From positions 9,234,219 to 9,298,218 of the forward strand of contig NC_089855.1 of the NCBI RefSeq assembly GCF_036373705.1: a stretch of 64,000 bases of DNA, written 5' to 3'. The stretch's first letter is position 1. Each line of letters starts with the position of its first letter. Under the pieces are notes generated by a model, which saw only the letters and a list, made by a program, of their open reading frames with translations, did no database searches and was not told the origin of the DNA. The translations under genes were made by a program, and so were the position numbers. This stretch comes from Amia ocellicauda. Its lineage: Eukaryota; Chordata; Actinopteri; Amiiformes; Amiidae. Positions 1 to 12,474 of this stretch are shown one piece after another.

Positions 1-3269
<3,269 letters not shown>

Positions 3270-4940
3270 TGACCGGGAGGTGGAGGACGGGGGGCGCTCC
3301 CCGAGGGACGGCGAAGTGGCTGGGCGTGGCCCGCAGCGCTGCTCTCTGCCCTCCCCGCCGCGGAGTGGGGGGGCAGATATACACAGCAGAGAGCGGCCAC
3401 TGTGGGGACGGAGACGCGTTGTTGTCTGTTCCACTTTTTATTCTTTTCCTCTTCGTTTTTTTTTTTTGTAAATACTTAAAAAAAGATGCAGTATGTTATT
3501 ACAGGCCCGTTTAATCTTTTGTTTTGGCGTTTGCCTCTAGCCTTAATGAGAGCAGCTGTGAGAGGCGTGGACTGTGCGCCAGAAGGGTGTTATCTGAGAG
3601 ACACTGCGGCTCATAGGACCAGTCACCAGAAACTGACTACGGTGTTATTACTCATTGGAAACATCCAGCGCTTGCCTGCACCAAATGGTTTGATTTTTCT
3701 TTATTACGGTTCTTTTCGCCGGACGGGCGTTTCAGAGCACAGGCTGCCCCCCTGGCTCGCATTCTCAGTTGCTTTATGTTGGGATCCCTCCAGGGCTGGA
3801 CTCCATGCTGTCGGCAGCTTTGCCTGGAGGAGCTCCAGCCTGGTGGAGGATGCTGCGTCTCTCTTCCTCGTATCGATTCTCTTTGGCGTAGAAACGGATG
3901 AGTGAGAGAGGGAGAGGATCTGAGTTCGGTGTTTGCCTGATGGCTGCGGTTCAGTCTGGCTACTGTGTACATAACATTTATGTCTGTTGTTTCCCCCCCT
4001 CCCCCCAAGGTCAATGTCCTCGTTAAAAATCTCTATTTTGATATCCGCCCCATAATATTTTCAGCTTGTAGCCTTAACCTTGAAACGCTGTGGGTGTCGG
4101 TGACTACAAATACTTCCTGTAAATATCGTATGCTTGTGTTGTTACCCCATAAGGCCCAGAGCTGGAGTATGTGGGACCTGAAGGGTATGAGTGCAGGTTT
4201 TGCTGGTGTCCCATCAGTTTTGAGAGAGGGAGAGAGATGGCAGGCAGACGCAGTAAGAGGTGTTTTACTCTACTGCCAGGGTCTGCCCCCTCCCTGTGAC
4301 TCTGTGTGGTCAGTGTGTCTGTCTGAGGAATCTGTGGGGTCTCGGTCTGATTGGGAACGAACTCGGCTGTCCTGTCCCGTCTGGGAGGTCACGGCACGGG
4401 GGCCCATAGGCACGGAGGACAGGGTCATGTAAGGCGGTTTACCTTCTGTCTCTCTTCCTCTCGAACTCTACTGTTACACGCACACGCATGCACGCTCTCT
4501 CTCTCGGGACGGGAACACTACTTTGTGTGTTTGTGCACGATTGTGAGGCGGTACGTCAACACAGCCATATGTGACAACAAATAGCCTCTAAGAAATCCAG
4601 AGCTCTACAGTGTTGCCCTGGCTGCCCCATCCGCCCCCACCCCTCCGCTCTGCAGACTATAGGGGGTCTTCAAACTTCAGCTCCTATGCAAACGAAAAGG
4701 AAACAACCACTTGGGGTGAGAGGGGTGAGGTGTGCAGGGGCTGTAGTGCCACACGGGGAAATCCTCTGGAACATGTCTTTTGAATTGACCTCATTAATAT
4801 GCTTCAGCTTTTCTAATTCTGTAAAGAGATAAAAATACCTGAATTATTTGTAGTAATAACAGTTGTTTTGTGTTAACTGCACCTTATGTTTTTTTTTTTT
4901 GTCTCTGTATTTTAATAAACCTACAATTTAACCCAGATTT
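3270..4940 (+). terminator. tbc1d23: TBC1D23 3' UTR and polyadenylation signal
   Basis: From the TGA at 3267-3269 the sequence is non-coding for about 1.65 kb and ends in an AATAAA hexamer at 4914-4919, preceded by a T-rich run and followed by TG/T-rich sequence. The likely cleavage site is near 4930-4945. No other AATAAA was noticed between the stop and 4914. The short open frames in this span have no recognisable product. Confidence 0.7.
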
Positions 4941-6120
4941 TGTTCTTGCTTTCCTGGTTCTTTTCAAACTAGTCAATATCGTCTCCAAAACATGGTAGTT
5001 GTTGCATGGTGTCTTGCATTGCTGAAGGGAGCCTGGGGTTTATGCGCACCATGCAGAGAAAATGCATCGCTTTTGGCAGAGTCCTTGGTCTCTCGCATAT
5101 CATTACTCCCATCATCTCCTGTGCTCCAGTTCAGGCACTGGTCCAAGCATCTGTTGGCAGGAGAAACAGCCAAGGGGTCAGATGCATAAAACAAAGTCTG
5201 AAATGAAGTGTTGCGTACAGCCCATTCATCCTGACACAGCAAGTTGCCTTTCGGGGGTTTAAGGCACTATGTGCTGCACCAGAAAACAAAAGGACCACCT
5301 GATGGGGAAATTAAGTTTATCTAGGTTGTATTCCTGCAGCAGGGTGGGATAAATAAGCCCTGTCCTATTGAGCCGGGACACTGGACCTCACACATTGGCC
5401 ACTGCTCAGCGCTGGGTCATTTAGGACACACAGACTAAGACAACATTGTGGAGAGGAGACCCTTTGCCATTAATAACCAAGTGATCCAAGCATCCTATCC
5501 AGTCTTAATTTTGAATGTTCCCAAATTGTCTCTTCAACCACATCGGTGGGCTGAAGGCTGAAGTCTAAACACTGTCGTGAGTTCCTGGGACCCAGTCTGT
5601 CTGAAACATGTTTTTTAATTTTCTTAAGAGCTGCTCAGCTGAAGTGCTGCTCTGCCTGTGTAGGGAAGGTTGTGTGTGTGTGTGGTGGGGGGAGTGGGGG
5701 GTGGGGAGTAATTGCATTGGCCTTCATTGCAAAATAAGATAATTGCAACAAAGTAGTCTCCAGTTTTTGGACAGTAACCACAGCTCACTCCATCACAGGC
5801 AATCACTTTTTATACTCTCAATTATGTGGCCTGGACTTAAGGACGTGCAGACACAGTTTCACTGCGGGCCTCGGCTCATCCCGGGCGCAGGGGCCACATC
5901 CGACCGCCAGCAGCCTCAGACGAGCGACAACCCCCCGCTATGTGCAGCAAAACAAACAGCCGGTGCGGGAATCAGTACAGCAATACACAAGCAAAGCACG
6001 ATGCATGCTTACATTGTTTAAATTATTCAAGCGCCAATTCAGTTGTAAGGTTATGTTTATATTGCACTAAACTCAAACCGAAAAATGCACCTCAGTCTCC
6101 GAAGTACAATGCTTAAAAAA
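4941..6120. other. Intergenic region between TBC1D23 and H2B, with a possible old LINE relic
   Basis: No gene is seen. The stretch at about 5440-5590, including the words CCCAAATTGTCTCTTCAACC and CACATCGGTGGGCTG, resembles in style the 3' ends of CR1-type LINEs, but I cannot align it to anything in the window. A short TG/GGGG-rich simple repeat lies at about 5670-5710. The rest is unremarkable. Confidence 0.35.
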
Positions 6121-6132
6121 ATTATATATATA

Positions 6133-6142
6133 TTTATTTATT
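6133..6142 (-). terminator. Candidate polyadenylation signals for H2B
   Basis: On the minus strand, overlapping AATAAA hexamers (TTTATT on plus) lie about 200 nt downstream of the H2B stop. No canonical replication-dependent histone 3' stem-loop (GGCTCTTTT-type) is visible between the stop and here. The only inverted repeat noticed is CTCGGTT/AACCGAG at 6188-6194 and 6209-6215, with a 14-nt loop, which does not fit the 6-bp stem/4-nt loop consensus. The transcript may therefore be polyadenylated. Confidence 0.5.
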
Positions 6143-6335
6143 AATAAATCAATATATACCCACAGGACACCGACGCAGTATTCTGTCCTCGGTTTGCATT
6201 AAAGGGACAACCGAGAGCCCCTTCCCCGGCGCCTGTGTGCATCTCAGTCCCGCAGCTGCGCGTCGGTGTCAGTGCGGCGCTCAGCCGCAGAGGGAGGCGC
6301 AGGTCCCGCAGGCGGCGCAGGGGGAGCGGGGGATG

Positions 6336-6713
6336 CTACTTGGAGCTGGTGTACTTGGTGACGGCCTTGGTGCCCTCGGACACGGCGTGCTTGGCCAGCT
6401 CCCCGGGCAGCAGCAGCCGCACGGCCGTCTGCACCTCCCGGGACGTGACGGTGGAGCGCTTGTTGTAGTGCGCCAGGCGCGACGCCTCGGCGGCCAGCCG
6501 CTCGAAGATGTCGTTGACGAAGGAGTTCATGATGCTCATGGCCTTGGAGGAGATGCCGGTGTCCGGGTGCACCTGCTTCAGCACCTTGTAGATGTAGATG
6601 GCGTAGCTCTCCTTCCTGCGTCCCTTCCGCCCCTTTCCGCCCGTCTTCGCTATCTTGGTGACGGCTTTTTTGGAGCCTTTCTTTGGCACTGGCAGCTTGG
6701 CAGGGTCGGGCAT
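6336..6713 (-). CDS. Histone H2B, single exon
   Basis: A 125-residue intronless ORF starting [16 protein letters not shown] and ending [12 protein letters not shown]. The globular domain is essentially canonical: [19 protein letters not shown], the alpha-2 helix around [19 protein letters not shown], then [28 protein letters not shown] and the C-terminal ubiquitin-acceptor lysine in AVTKYTSSK. The basic tail is divergent, with Gly/Arg-rich [18 protein letters not shown], which distinguishes it from the commonest cluster H2Bs. It is a nucleosome core histone that pairs with H2A in the nucleus. The gene is alone, with no H2A/H3/H4 nearby, convergent with TBC1D23 and divergent from NIT2. It has an octamer-type promoter but no canonical histone stem-loop. 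It may be a replication-independent or tissue-specific variant. The GC-rich codon use is normal for fish histones. Overlapping longer frames on both strands are shadows. Confidence 0.97.
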   Translation of the reverse strand: MPDPAKLPVPKKGSKKAVTKIAKTGGKGRKGRRKESYAIYIYKVLKQVHPDTGISSKAMSIMNSFVNDIFERLAAEASRLAHYNKRSTVTSREVQTAVRLLLPGELAKHAVSEGTKAVTKYTSSK

Positions 6714-6824
6714 TGTTCACATCAAAAGTCAAAATAAAACCAATATGGATCTCTGCGTCCCTTGCGCGATGAGCCCAGGGAGGCGACACTGGCGGTGCGT
6801 CGCCTGCTGAAACTGATGCCTATT

Positions 6825-6907
6825 TATTTATATCGGTATGCAAATGATGGGTTGATGGAATCCGAGGAAGCCTTCTGATTGGCGGGTTGTGCTGTACAGT
6901 AGCCAAT
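6825..6907 (-). promoter_or_regulatory. H2B promoter: TATA box, octamer, CCAAT boxes
   Basis: Read on the minus strand going upstream: TATAAATA at 6832-6825, the octamer ATTTGCAT at 6845-6838, CCAAT (as CCAATCAGA) at 6882-6878, and a second, oppositely oriented CCAAT at 6903-6907. The octamer bound by Oct-1 (POU2F1) just upstream of the TATA box is the hallmark of vertebrate H2B promoters. The TATA-to-ATG distance of about 110 nt is plausible. The CCAAT boxes lie towards NIT2 and could also serve its promoter. Confidence 0.9.
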
Positions 6908-7039
6908 GAGAGTGATTTGAGTCTTTCTGGCGGATTGTACGAAACTTTCACAGCGGACCTGATGGAGAGCGACTGACCGAAGTCAGCGCTCTAACACACA
7001 TGCATAATAATTCTTCTTCTTGTGTCCTGAGAGACACCG

Positions 7040-7090
7040 TCCAGTGCAGCAGGGTCTCCAGCCCTGGTCCTGCAGGAGCACACCACTCTC
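7040..7090. repeat. Possible hAT MITE fragment upstream of NIT2
   Basis: The phrase AGGGTCTCCAGCCCTGGTCC followed by TGCAGGAGCAC resembles the arms of fish hAT MITEs with a 'caggaccaggg...ctgg' core, like the ones better preserved at 21.6 and 24.6 kb. Only a short piece is present and no target duplication is visible. Confidence 0.3.
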
Positions 7091-7222
7091 CCATATTTGT
7101 GGGCGGTTGAGAATAAAACTACATGACCCAGAAGGCTTTGCGACCGAATATCATATACTTCCGGCAGAGGCTTGGACGTTCAGTGTCTGCTGTGTCGGGG
7201 TATGTCTGCGTTAGGAAAAGCA

Positions 7223-7597
7223 ATGACGAGTAAGTACCTTTGCCTTTCCCAAAATAAGACCTAATGCACATGTTAACTACAGGGTACAAATATACGCGTG
7301 GGTCATACTCGGTCAGATAAACACGTTTAACACATGCTGGTCCGCAGTCCTGGGCGCTGTTTGCAGCTGCTCAGCAGGCTGCTCCGATGCGCTCAGTAAA
7401 GGTACAGTAAAGTAAAGTGGAGCCGTTGTCGGTTCCTTTGCAGATGCATCCTAGACAGTAGAGCTGCTGCTGGATCAGCTCAACCCTGCACACCCACAGA
7501 GACGGGCTCTGCAGTAGGGAGCCAAACACAGGCGTTAACTGTGTGCATGCATGGGCAAATAATGTGCGGCTAATGCCCCAGCCGTGTGCAGGTTGAT

Positions 7598-7636
<39 letters not shown>

Positions 7637-9501
7637 CTGTTGAGAGCAGCCAATCACAGCTCTCGGTGACTGTGTGTAGATCCTGAGAGGTGAGGAAATA
7701 CTTTATATTGAGATATACTGTAATGAACTGCGAGATCCCTGGATATGCTGGGAGAATTAATGCCCCCTCTCCCCCCTTTACTAGTGTATCAGTAGCTGTG
7801 GTTGTGTAACAGCTGCATCCTGGTTTAACAGGCCAGTGACTCTCAGGCTCGGGACCTTTGGACGCTGCGGTCAGTGAGTCCTGGCCTCTGTTAGTGAGTT
7901 ATATATTGCACTGCGCTGTCTCTGAAGTCTCCAGCTGCTCTCTGCTCACACTCTCTGGTCCCACCTGTCCCACCTGTCCCACCTGTCCCACCTGTCCCAC
8001 AGCCGTGTCTTGTGAAATACTGACAAATATAGGAGCATTCTCATTCACGTCATTAGCAGTGTGGTCAAGGCTAAACCTAAATATATCCGTTACTGCTCTG
8101 ATGTATATAGAATGTTGCAGTGATTCGTTTATTTAGAGTTAATTTTATCACACAAACTGCTTCACATTGATCTCATTAACCTGATGATACTCGGTAAGCG
8201 CTCGAGTGTCGGTAGTCTGTGACGGTTCTGACCCGAGCCCCGGGCTGAGACCAGCTGCCGGAGCGGGTGATGAAGCCGCTGTTGTCCTGCAGAGTTCCGG
8301 CTGGCCCTGGTGCAGCTGCATGTGTCCGCTGTGAAGACGGACAACCTGCGCCGCGCCCGCGCCCTGGTGAAGGAGGCCGCAGGGCAGGGGGCAAAGGTCG
8401 TCACGCTGCCGGTGAGCGCCGCTGTTTCGCCCTGACTTGCGTCAGCCCAGACCCGGAGGTCAGGCGGGTGGGTTGGGTGTGTCTGGGGGGGTGATCTGTT
8501 GGATCAGTGTTGACTGATATGGAGAACCGCTCTGTCAATCTGTACTGGTTTGCTGCTGTGGAAGGGAATTTACAAAGTGGAGACTCATTTCCTATTATTG
8601 TATCGTCGTTGATTCTGTACACACAAGTGTTTTTATAATCTATAACGATCGATTGCTATAATTACACATATTTAAAAGTAAACAGCAATTCGATCCTATA
8701 ATGTAACACTAATTATCCTCTCAAAGTGTCACACTCCGAGGCCTTGCGCCTTACTGTACGGGAGGCCTCTGTGGCTGTCTCCGTCTCTCTGTCCGTCTTT
8801 CTCTGTGACCTCTGCCTGTCCGCGCTGCTCTCAGGAGTGCTTCAACTCCCCGTATGGCACGAGCTTCTTCCCCGAGTACGCCGAGCGAATCCCCGGAGAG
8901 TCCAGCCAGCTGCTGTCAGAGGCGGCAAAGGAGAGCGGAGTGTACCTGATAGGAGGTGAGACGCCTGAACGCGCACACACCGCCCTCACGCACTGAACAC
9001 CTGGCTGAGGTGAGGCGGTGTTCACACATTCACGCCTCCTGCTCTAGGGTGATGCATCCTGTCTCTCCTGCCTGTTTGTGTGTCAGTGGCTCTGAGGACA
9101 GATCTGACGTGCTTTCTGAAGTGTGTGTGTGTGTGTGTGTGTGTTTTTCAGGCTCCATCCCTGAGGAGGACGGGGGGAAGCTGTACAATACCTGCCCTGT
9201 GTTCGGCCCCGACGGCTCCCTGCTACTCAAACACAGGAAGGTTGGAACCGGCAACGCTGCAACACACACACACTGATTACTGCAGGACACACGTTGTCTA
9301 CATTTCTTCACGCTTGCTCACTGTTGGCCCTTCGATTCTAACAGAGACACACGCACACACGCACACACACACAGTCTGCCAAAAGCTCGGACTCTCCCTG
9401 TCGCAGCTGCATTGCAGACACTTCCTGCAGCGTCAGGGCAGATGTGCAGTCCCCCGCTGTCTGAACACAGCAGCTCTCTGTCCCTCTCTTTCCCTCGATG
9501 C

Positions 9502-9533
<32 letters not shown>

Positions 9534-11464
9534 GTCACACTCTCTATCCAGATCCACCTGTTTGACATCGATGTTCCTGGGAAAATTCGCTTCCAGGAGT
9601 CGGAGACGCTCAGCCCAGGAAGCAGCTTCTCTGTGTTCGACACGCGTGAGTGCTGACCGATCCGTCGTGTGGCGTGACAATGACACAGGTGCTGTGCTGA
9701 GGACGGACACGGAGGACCCCCCCCACATACACACTGTGCACAGAGTCTGTCTTGGGTCACATTGGCACCTTTAATCCACAGTAGACTTCTGTCGAGGGGA
9801 AGGGGGCGTGGTGGTTAGGTTCCTGTCTGAGAGCTGCTCCCTGTGTTTGATCCTCAGCCTTCTGCAAGATCGGCGTGGGGATCTGCTATGACCTGCGCTT
9901 CGCAGAGCTGGCCCAGATCTACACCAGGAGCGGTGAGAGCGCCGGGGGTCTGGTGGAGGTTCGGGGGGAGGTCAGCGGGGGCCACCCTGGTTCTGATCAC
10001 ATGGCCATCTGCTCTAGCAGGAGCTGAGGTGTTTCTATACAAATAGTCTCAGGGGTTGTAGATGTGTAAAGGGAGTCTGAGGGCCCTGGGCATGTGGCCC
10101 CAGTGGAGCAGCTCGGCACAGCAGAGAAGGGCCACACCTGCTTGAGAAGTCAGCATGGGCTCCTTTTTATACCTGCTGCTCAACCTTCCTGCACTACCGC
10201 TGTGTACCACCAGAGGGAACTGCATTCATGTTAACTACCCTTAGATCCAGGTATCCCTGCAGAGTTCTGCACACTCGTGCTGTTGACGCACTTCCTGTAA
10301 GACCTGCAGGCCCGCTCTGCACACGCCTGTGCTCAGGTGAGGCGTGTTGAGGTCTGTGTGCTCTGGTTCCTTCTGACCCCCCCCCCTGGTTCTTTGTGCC
10401 CACAGGCTGCCAGCTGCTGGTGTACCCTGGGGCTTTCAACATGACCACTGGCCCGGCCCACTGGGAGCTGCTGCAGAGGGGGAGGTCAGTGCCCTGAGGA
10501 CTGTCCCATCGCGGGCCTGGGGAGGGGTTGTCAGTAAAACGCAGTGTTATCTATCAGAGTCTGTGGCTGGTGTGCGCTGTGTTTGCTGTACTGACCGGCT
10601 CAACATCACTGTGGCAGCCCTGTATGGATGTTTAGTGTTTTTTAGTTTTTTTTTTTTTACTACAGTCCTTCTGGGATTACTGTGACAAACAGTCTGTGTC
10701 AACTCTAATCGCAGACCGTGTGCAGATCAGCTGAGGGCAGTAGAGGCCACTGAACTCGGTGGCAGAAGTGCATGGTAGTCGACTCAGAGCAGCCGGTGTT
10801 GATGAAAATTAGATTCTGCAAATGAATCTCATGGTGTCCCCTTTTCTCTCATTCCTCACCTCCTTTTCTCTCCCTCTCTCTCCTCAGAGCGGTGGATAAC
10901 CAGGTGTTCGTGGCCACAGCCTCTCCGGCCCGGGATGAGACGGCCTCCTACACTGCCTGGGGTCACAGCACCGTGGTCAACCCCTGGTCAGTGAGCACTA
11001 GCTATCTGTGTGTCTGTGTCTGTATCTCTCTCTCTGATGGTTGTGCGTCACTGACTGTGTGTGTTTCTCAGGGGGGAGGTGATTGCAACGGCAGATGCAG
11101 AGGAGACCATCGTGTATGCTGATATCGGTGAGCTCCCGTGCTGCCCTGGGGCTGGTGCAGATGCCCCTGTGTGCACTGAGATAATCAGGCATTGACCCCG
11201 AGTTGCATTGTGTTGTCAGTGTGTCTGCTGTGATTAGTGTCTGTGTCGTAGTGACAAAGTACTGTCAAGCCAGTTTGTGCTACAATAGCAGTGTGAGGCC
11301 TCATATTAAAGTCTCAGTGTGAGCCTCAGTATAGTGTTGTAGTGGCCCACTGTCTGCTCTGTGTCGCAGACCTGCAGTATCTGGCGGAGGTCCGGCAGCA
11401 GATCCCCATCCACAGCCAGCGCCGGCACGACCTGTACAGAGTGAGCGCTGTGCCGGAGGACTAG
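7223..11464 (+). CDS. nit2: NIT2, omega-amidase (nitrilase family), complete, ten exons
   Basis: Coding exons: 7223-7229, 8293-8411, 8835-8955, 9152-9240, 9552-9645, 9858-9932, 10406-10484, 10888-10986, 11072-11127 and 11370-11464 (TAG 11462-11464). Phases agree throughout, giving 277 residues. The first coding exon holds only ATG ACG A and joins to give [11 protein letters not shown]. The nitrilase triad is intact: Glu43 in LPECFN, Lys112 in KHRK at the end of exon 4, and Cys153 in GICYDLRF, the same numbers as in human NIT2 (276 aa). NIT2 hydrolyses alpha-ketoglutaramate and alpha-ketosuccinamate to 2-oxoglutarate or oxaloacetate plus ammonia, finishing glutamine/asparagine transamination in cytosol and mitochondria. 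An in-frame ATG at 7202 would add seven residues (MSALGKA). I chose 7223 for its agreement with the family. The exon 4 donor (GTTGGA) is weak. Confidence 0.96.
7600..7634. repeat. (AC)n microsatellite in NIT2 intron 1
   Basis: An uninterrupted AC array of about 35 nt in the first NIT2 intron, immediately following GGTTGATGT. Confidence 0.97.
7958..8000. repeat. 9-bp minisatellite (GTCCCACCT)n in NIT2 intron 1
   Basis: Nearly five perfect head-to-tail copies of GTCCCACCT. It reads in one frame as a Cys-Pro-Thr repeat, but there is no sign that it is translated. Confidence 0.95.
9121..9144. repeat. (GT)n array next to NIT2 exon 4 acceptor
   Basis: Twelve GT units end seven bases before the exon 4 acceptor AG at 9150-9151. 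Only a TTTTT run separates the repeat from the splice site, so the usual long polypyrimidine tract is replaced by GT repeats. Confidence 0.95.
9502..9529. repeat. (CT)n array upstream of NIT2 exon 5
   Basis: About 14 CT units upstream of the exon 5 acceptor (AG at 9550-9551). The array may act as an extended polypyrimidine tract. A shorter ACGCACAC array sits upstream at about 9346-9373. Confidence 0.95.
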
Positions 11465-11604
11465 ACCCAGCAGGCCAGGCGCAGAGACCACAGGCCCCAG
11501 CTCCACGCGGCCCGACTCTCCGGCCCCGCAGCCCCAACTCTCTGATGGAGAGTTTTTTCTGATGCACTTAATTTGAGTATTTTTAAATTGTGATATTCAC
11601 TGAA

Positions 11605-11687
11605 AATAAATGATATTAAATATCTACTAAAGAGTCACACAAAATATGAAATCTTCTCACCGATGCTAGATGCACTTATGTAATAAA
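11605..11687 (+). terminator. nit2: NIT2 polyadenylation signals
   Basis: Two AATAAA hexamers at 11605-11610 and 11682-11687 lie 141 and 218 nt after the NIT2 stop. The second is followed by a TGTTGTTCTGGG stretch that fits a downstream GU-rich element. The predicted 3' UTR is therefore short, about 150-250 nt. Confidence 0.75.
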
Positions 11688-11699
11688 GCTACAAATGAT

Positions 11700-12470
11700 T
11701 GGAAGGAAAATGTTGTTCTGGGTTTTCATTTTGATTGTGATCGTTATTTAGTTTTGATGGGCACTGTGGAGTGTGTGAGGGTTGGGTTCTTTCTCTACAG
11801 CTGCCATTTCAGTGTCACTGGTTTCTAGACTGAAGGGCTCGACCTGCACAGTTTTCACAAGCTGACACACAGGCGCAGCTCCTTCTTCTCCAGCTGCTGC
11901 TGCAGTGCGGGTGCTGCACAGGGCGCAGGAACCTGTCCGTGTCCGTAACTTCCTCATGGACTTCCTGTCCAGGCTGCCACCACGACAGCCACACACAGCG
12001 CCACCCTGAACACCCGCTCCACCCCCGGGCCATGGGCCTGAACGCTGTCTGGACATATGTGTGTGTGTGTGTATGTATATATATAATGAGAGAGAGATGG
12101 GGCGGGTGAGAACTCCCTCCACAGAATCCTCGTCGACCCTCCTGCAGAACATCAGTGTAGTATAGATTGTACTTTATACTTATCCCCACCGGGCGGTCAT
12201 GCCTGTACAAAAAACAGATGCTAAAATAAATCAGTATGTTTTTCAAGGTCTGTCTGATCACCATTTTTGTACACTGACAGTATGTGACCAAATAGAACTG
12301 CCCAGTTACAGTGTGTCCATGATATGCGTTTTTTTCACAGTTGCTGGCGCTGGATGAACCAACATTAAGAGTCCGCACATGCTCTGTGTCACACTGATAC
12401 AGCTTCCTGCACTTCAGAGGTAGAAACATCTGTAATTCCTAGTCATACCGGAGCATCAGAGGAGTAAAAC
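11700..12470. other. Intergenic stretch after NIT2
   Basis: No supported gene. A GT/TA dinucleotide patch followed by GA repeats lies at about 12056-12097. Minus-strand open frames across 11.75-12.43 kb have no recognisable domain and overlap this simple repeat, so I do not call them. Confidence 0.6.
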
Positions 12471-12474
12471 AGAC

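Noticed and set aside
6237..6789. Long open frames on both strands over the histone gene
   Set aside because: They are out-of-frame shadows of the GC-rich H2B coding sequence.
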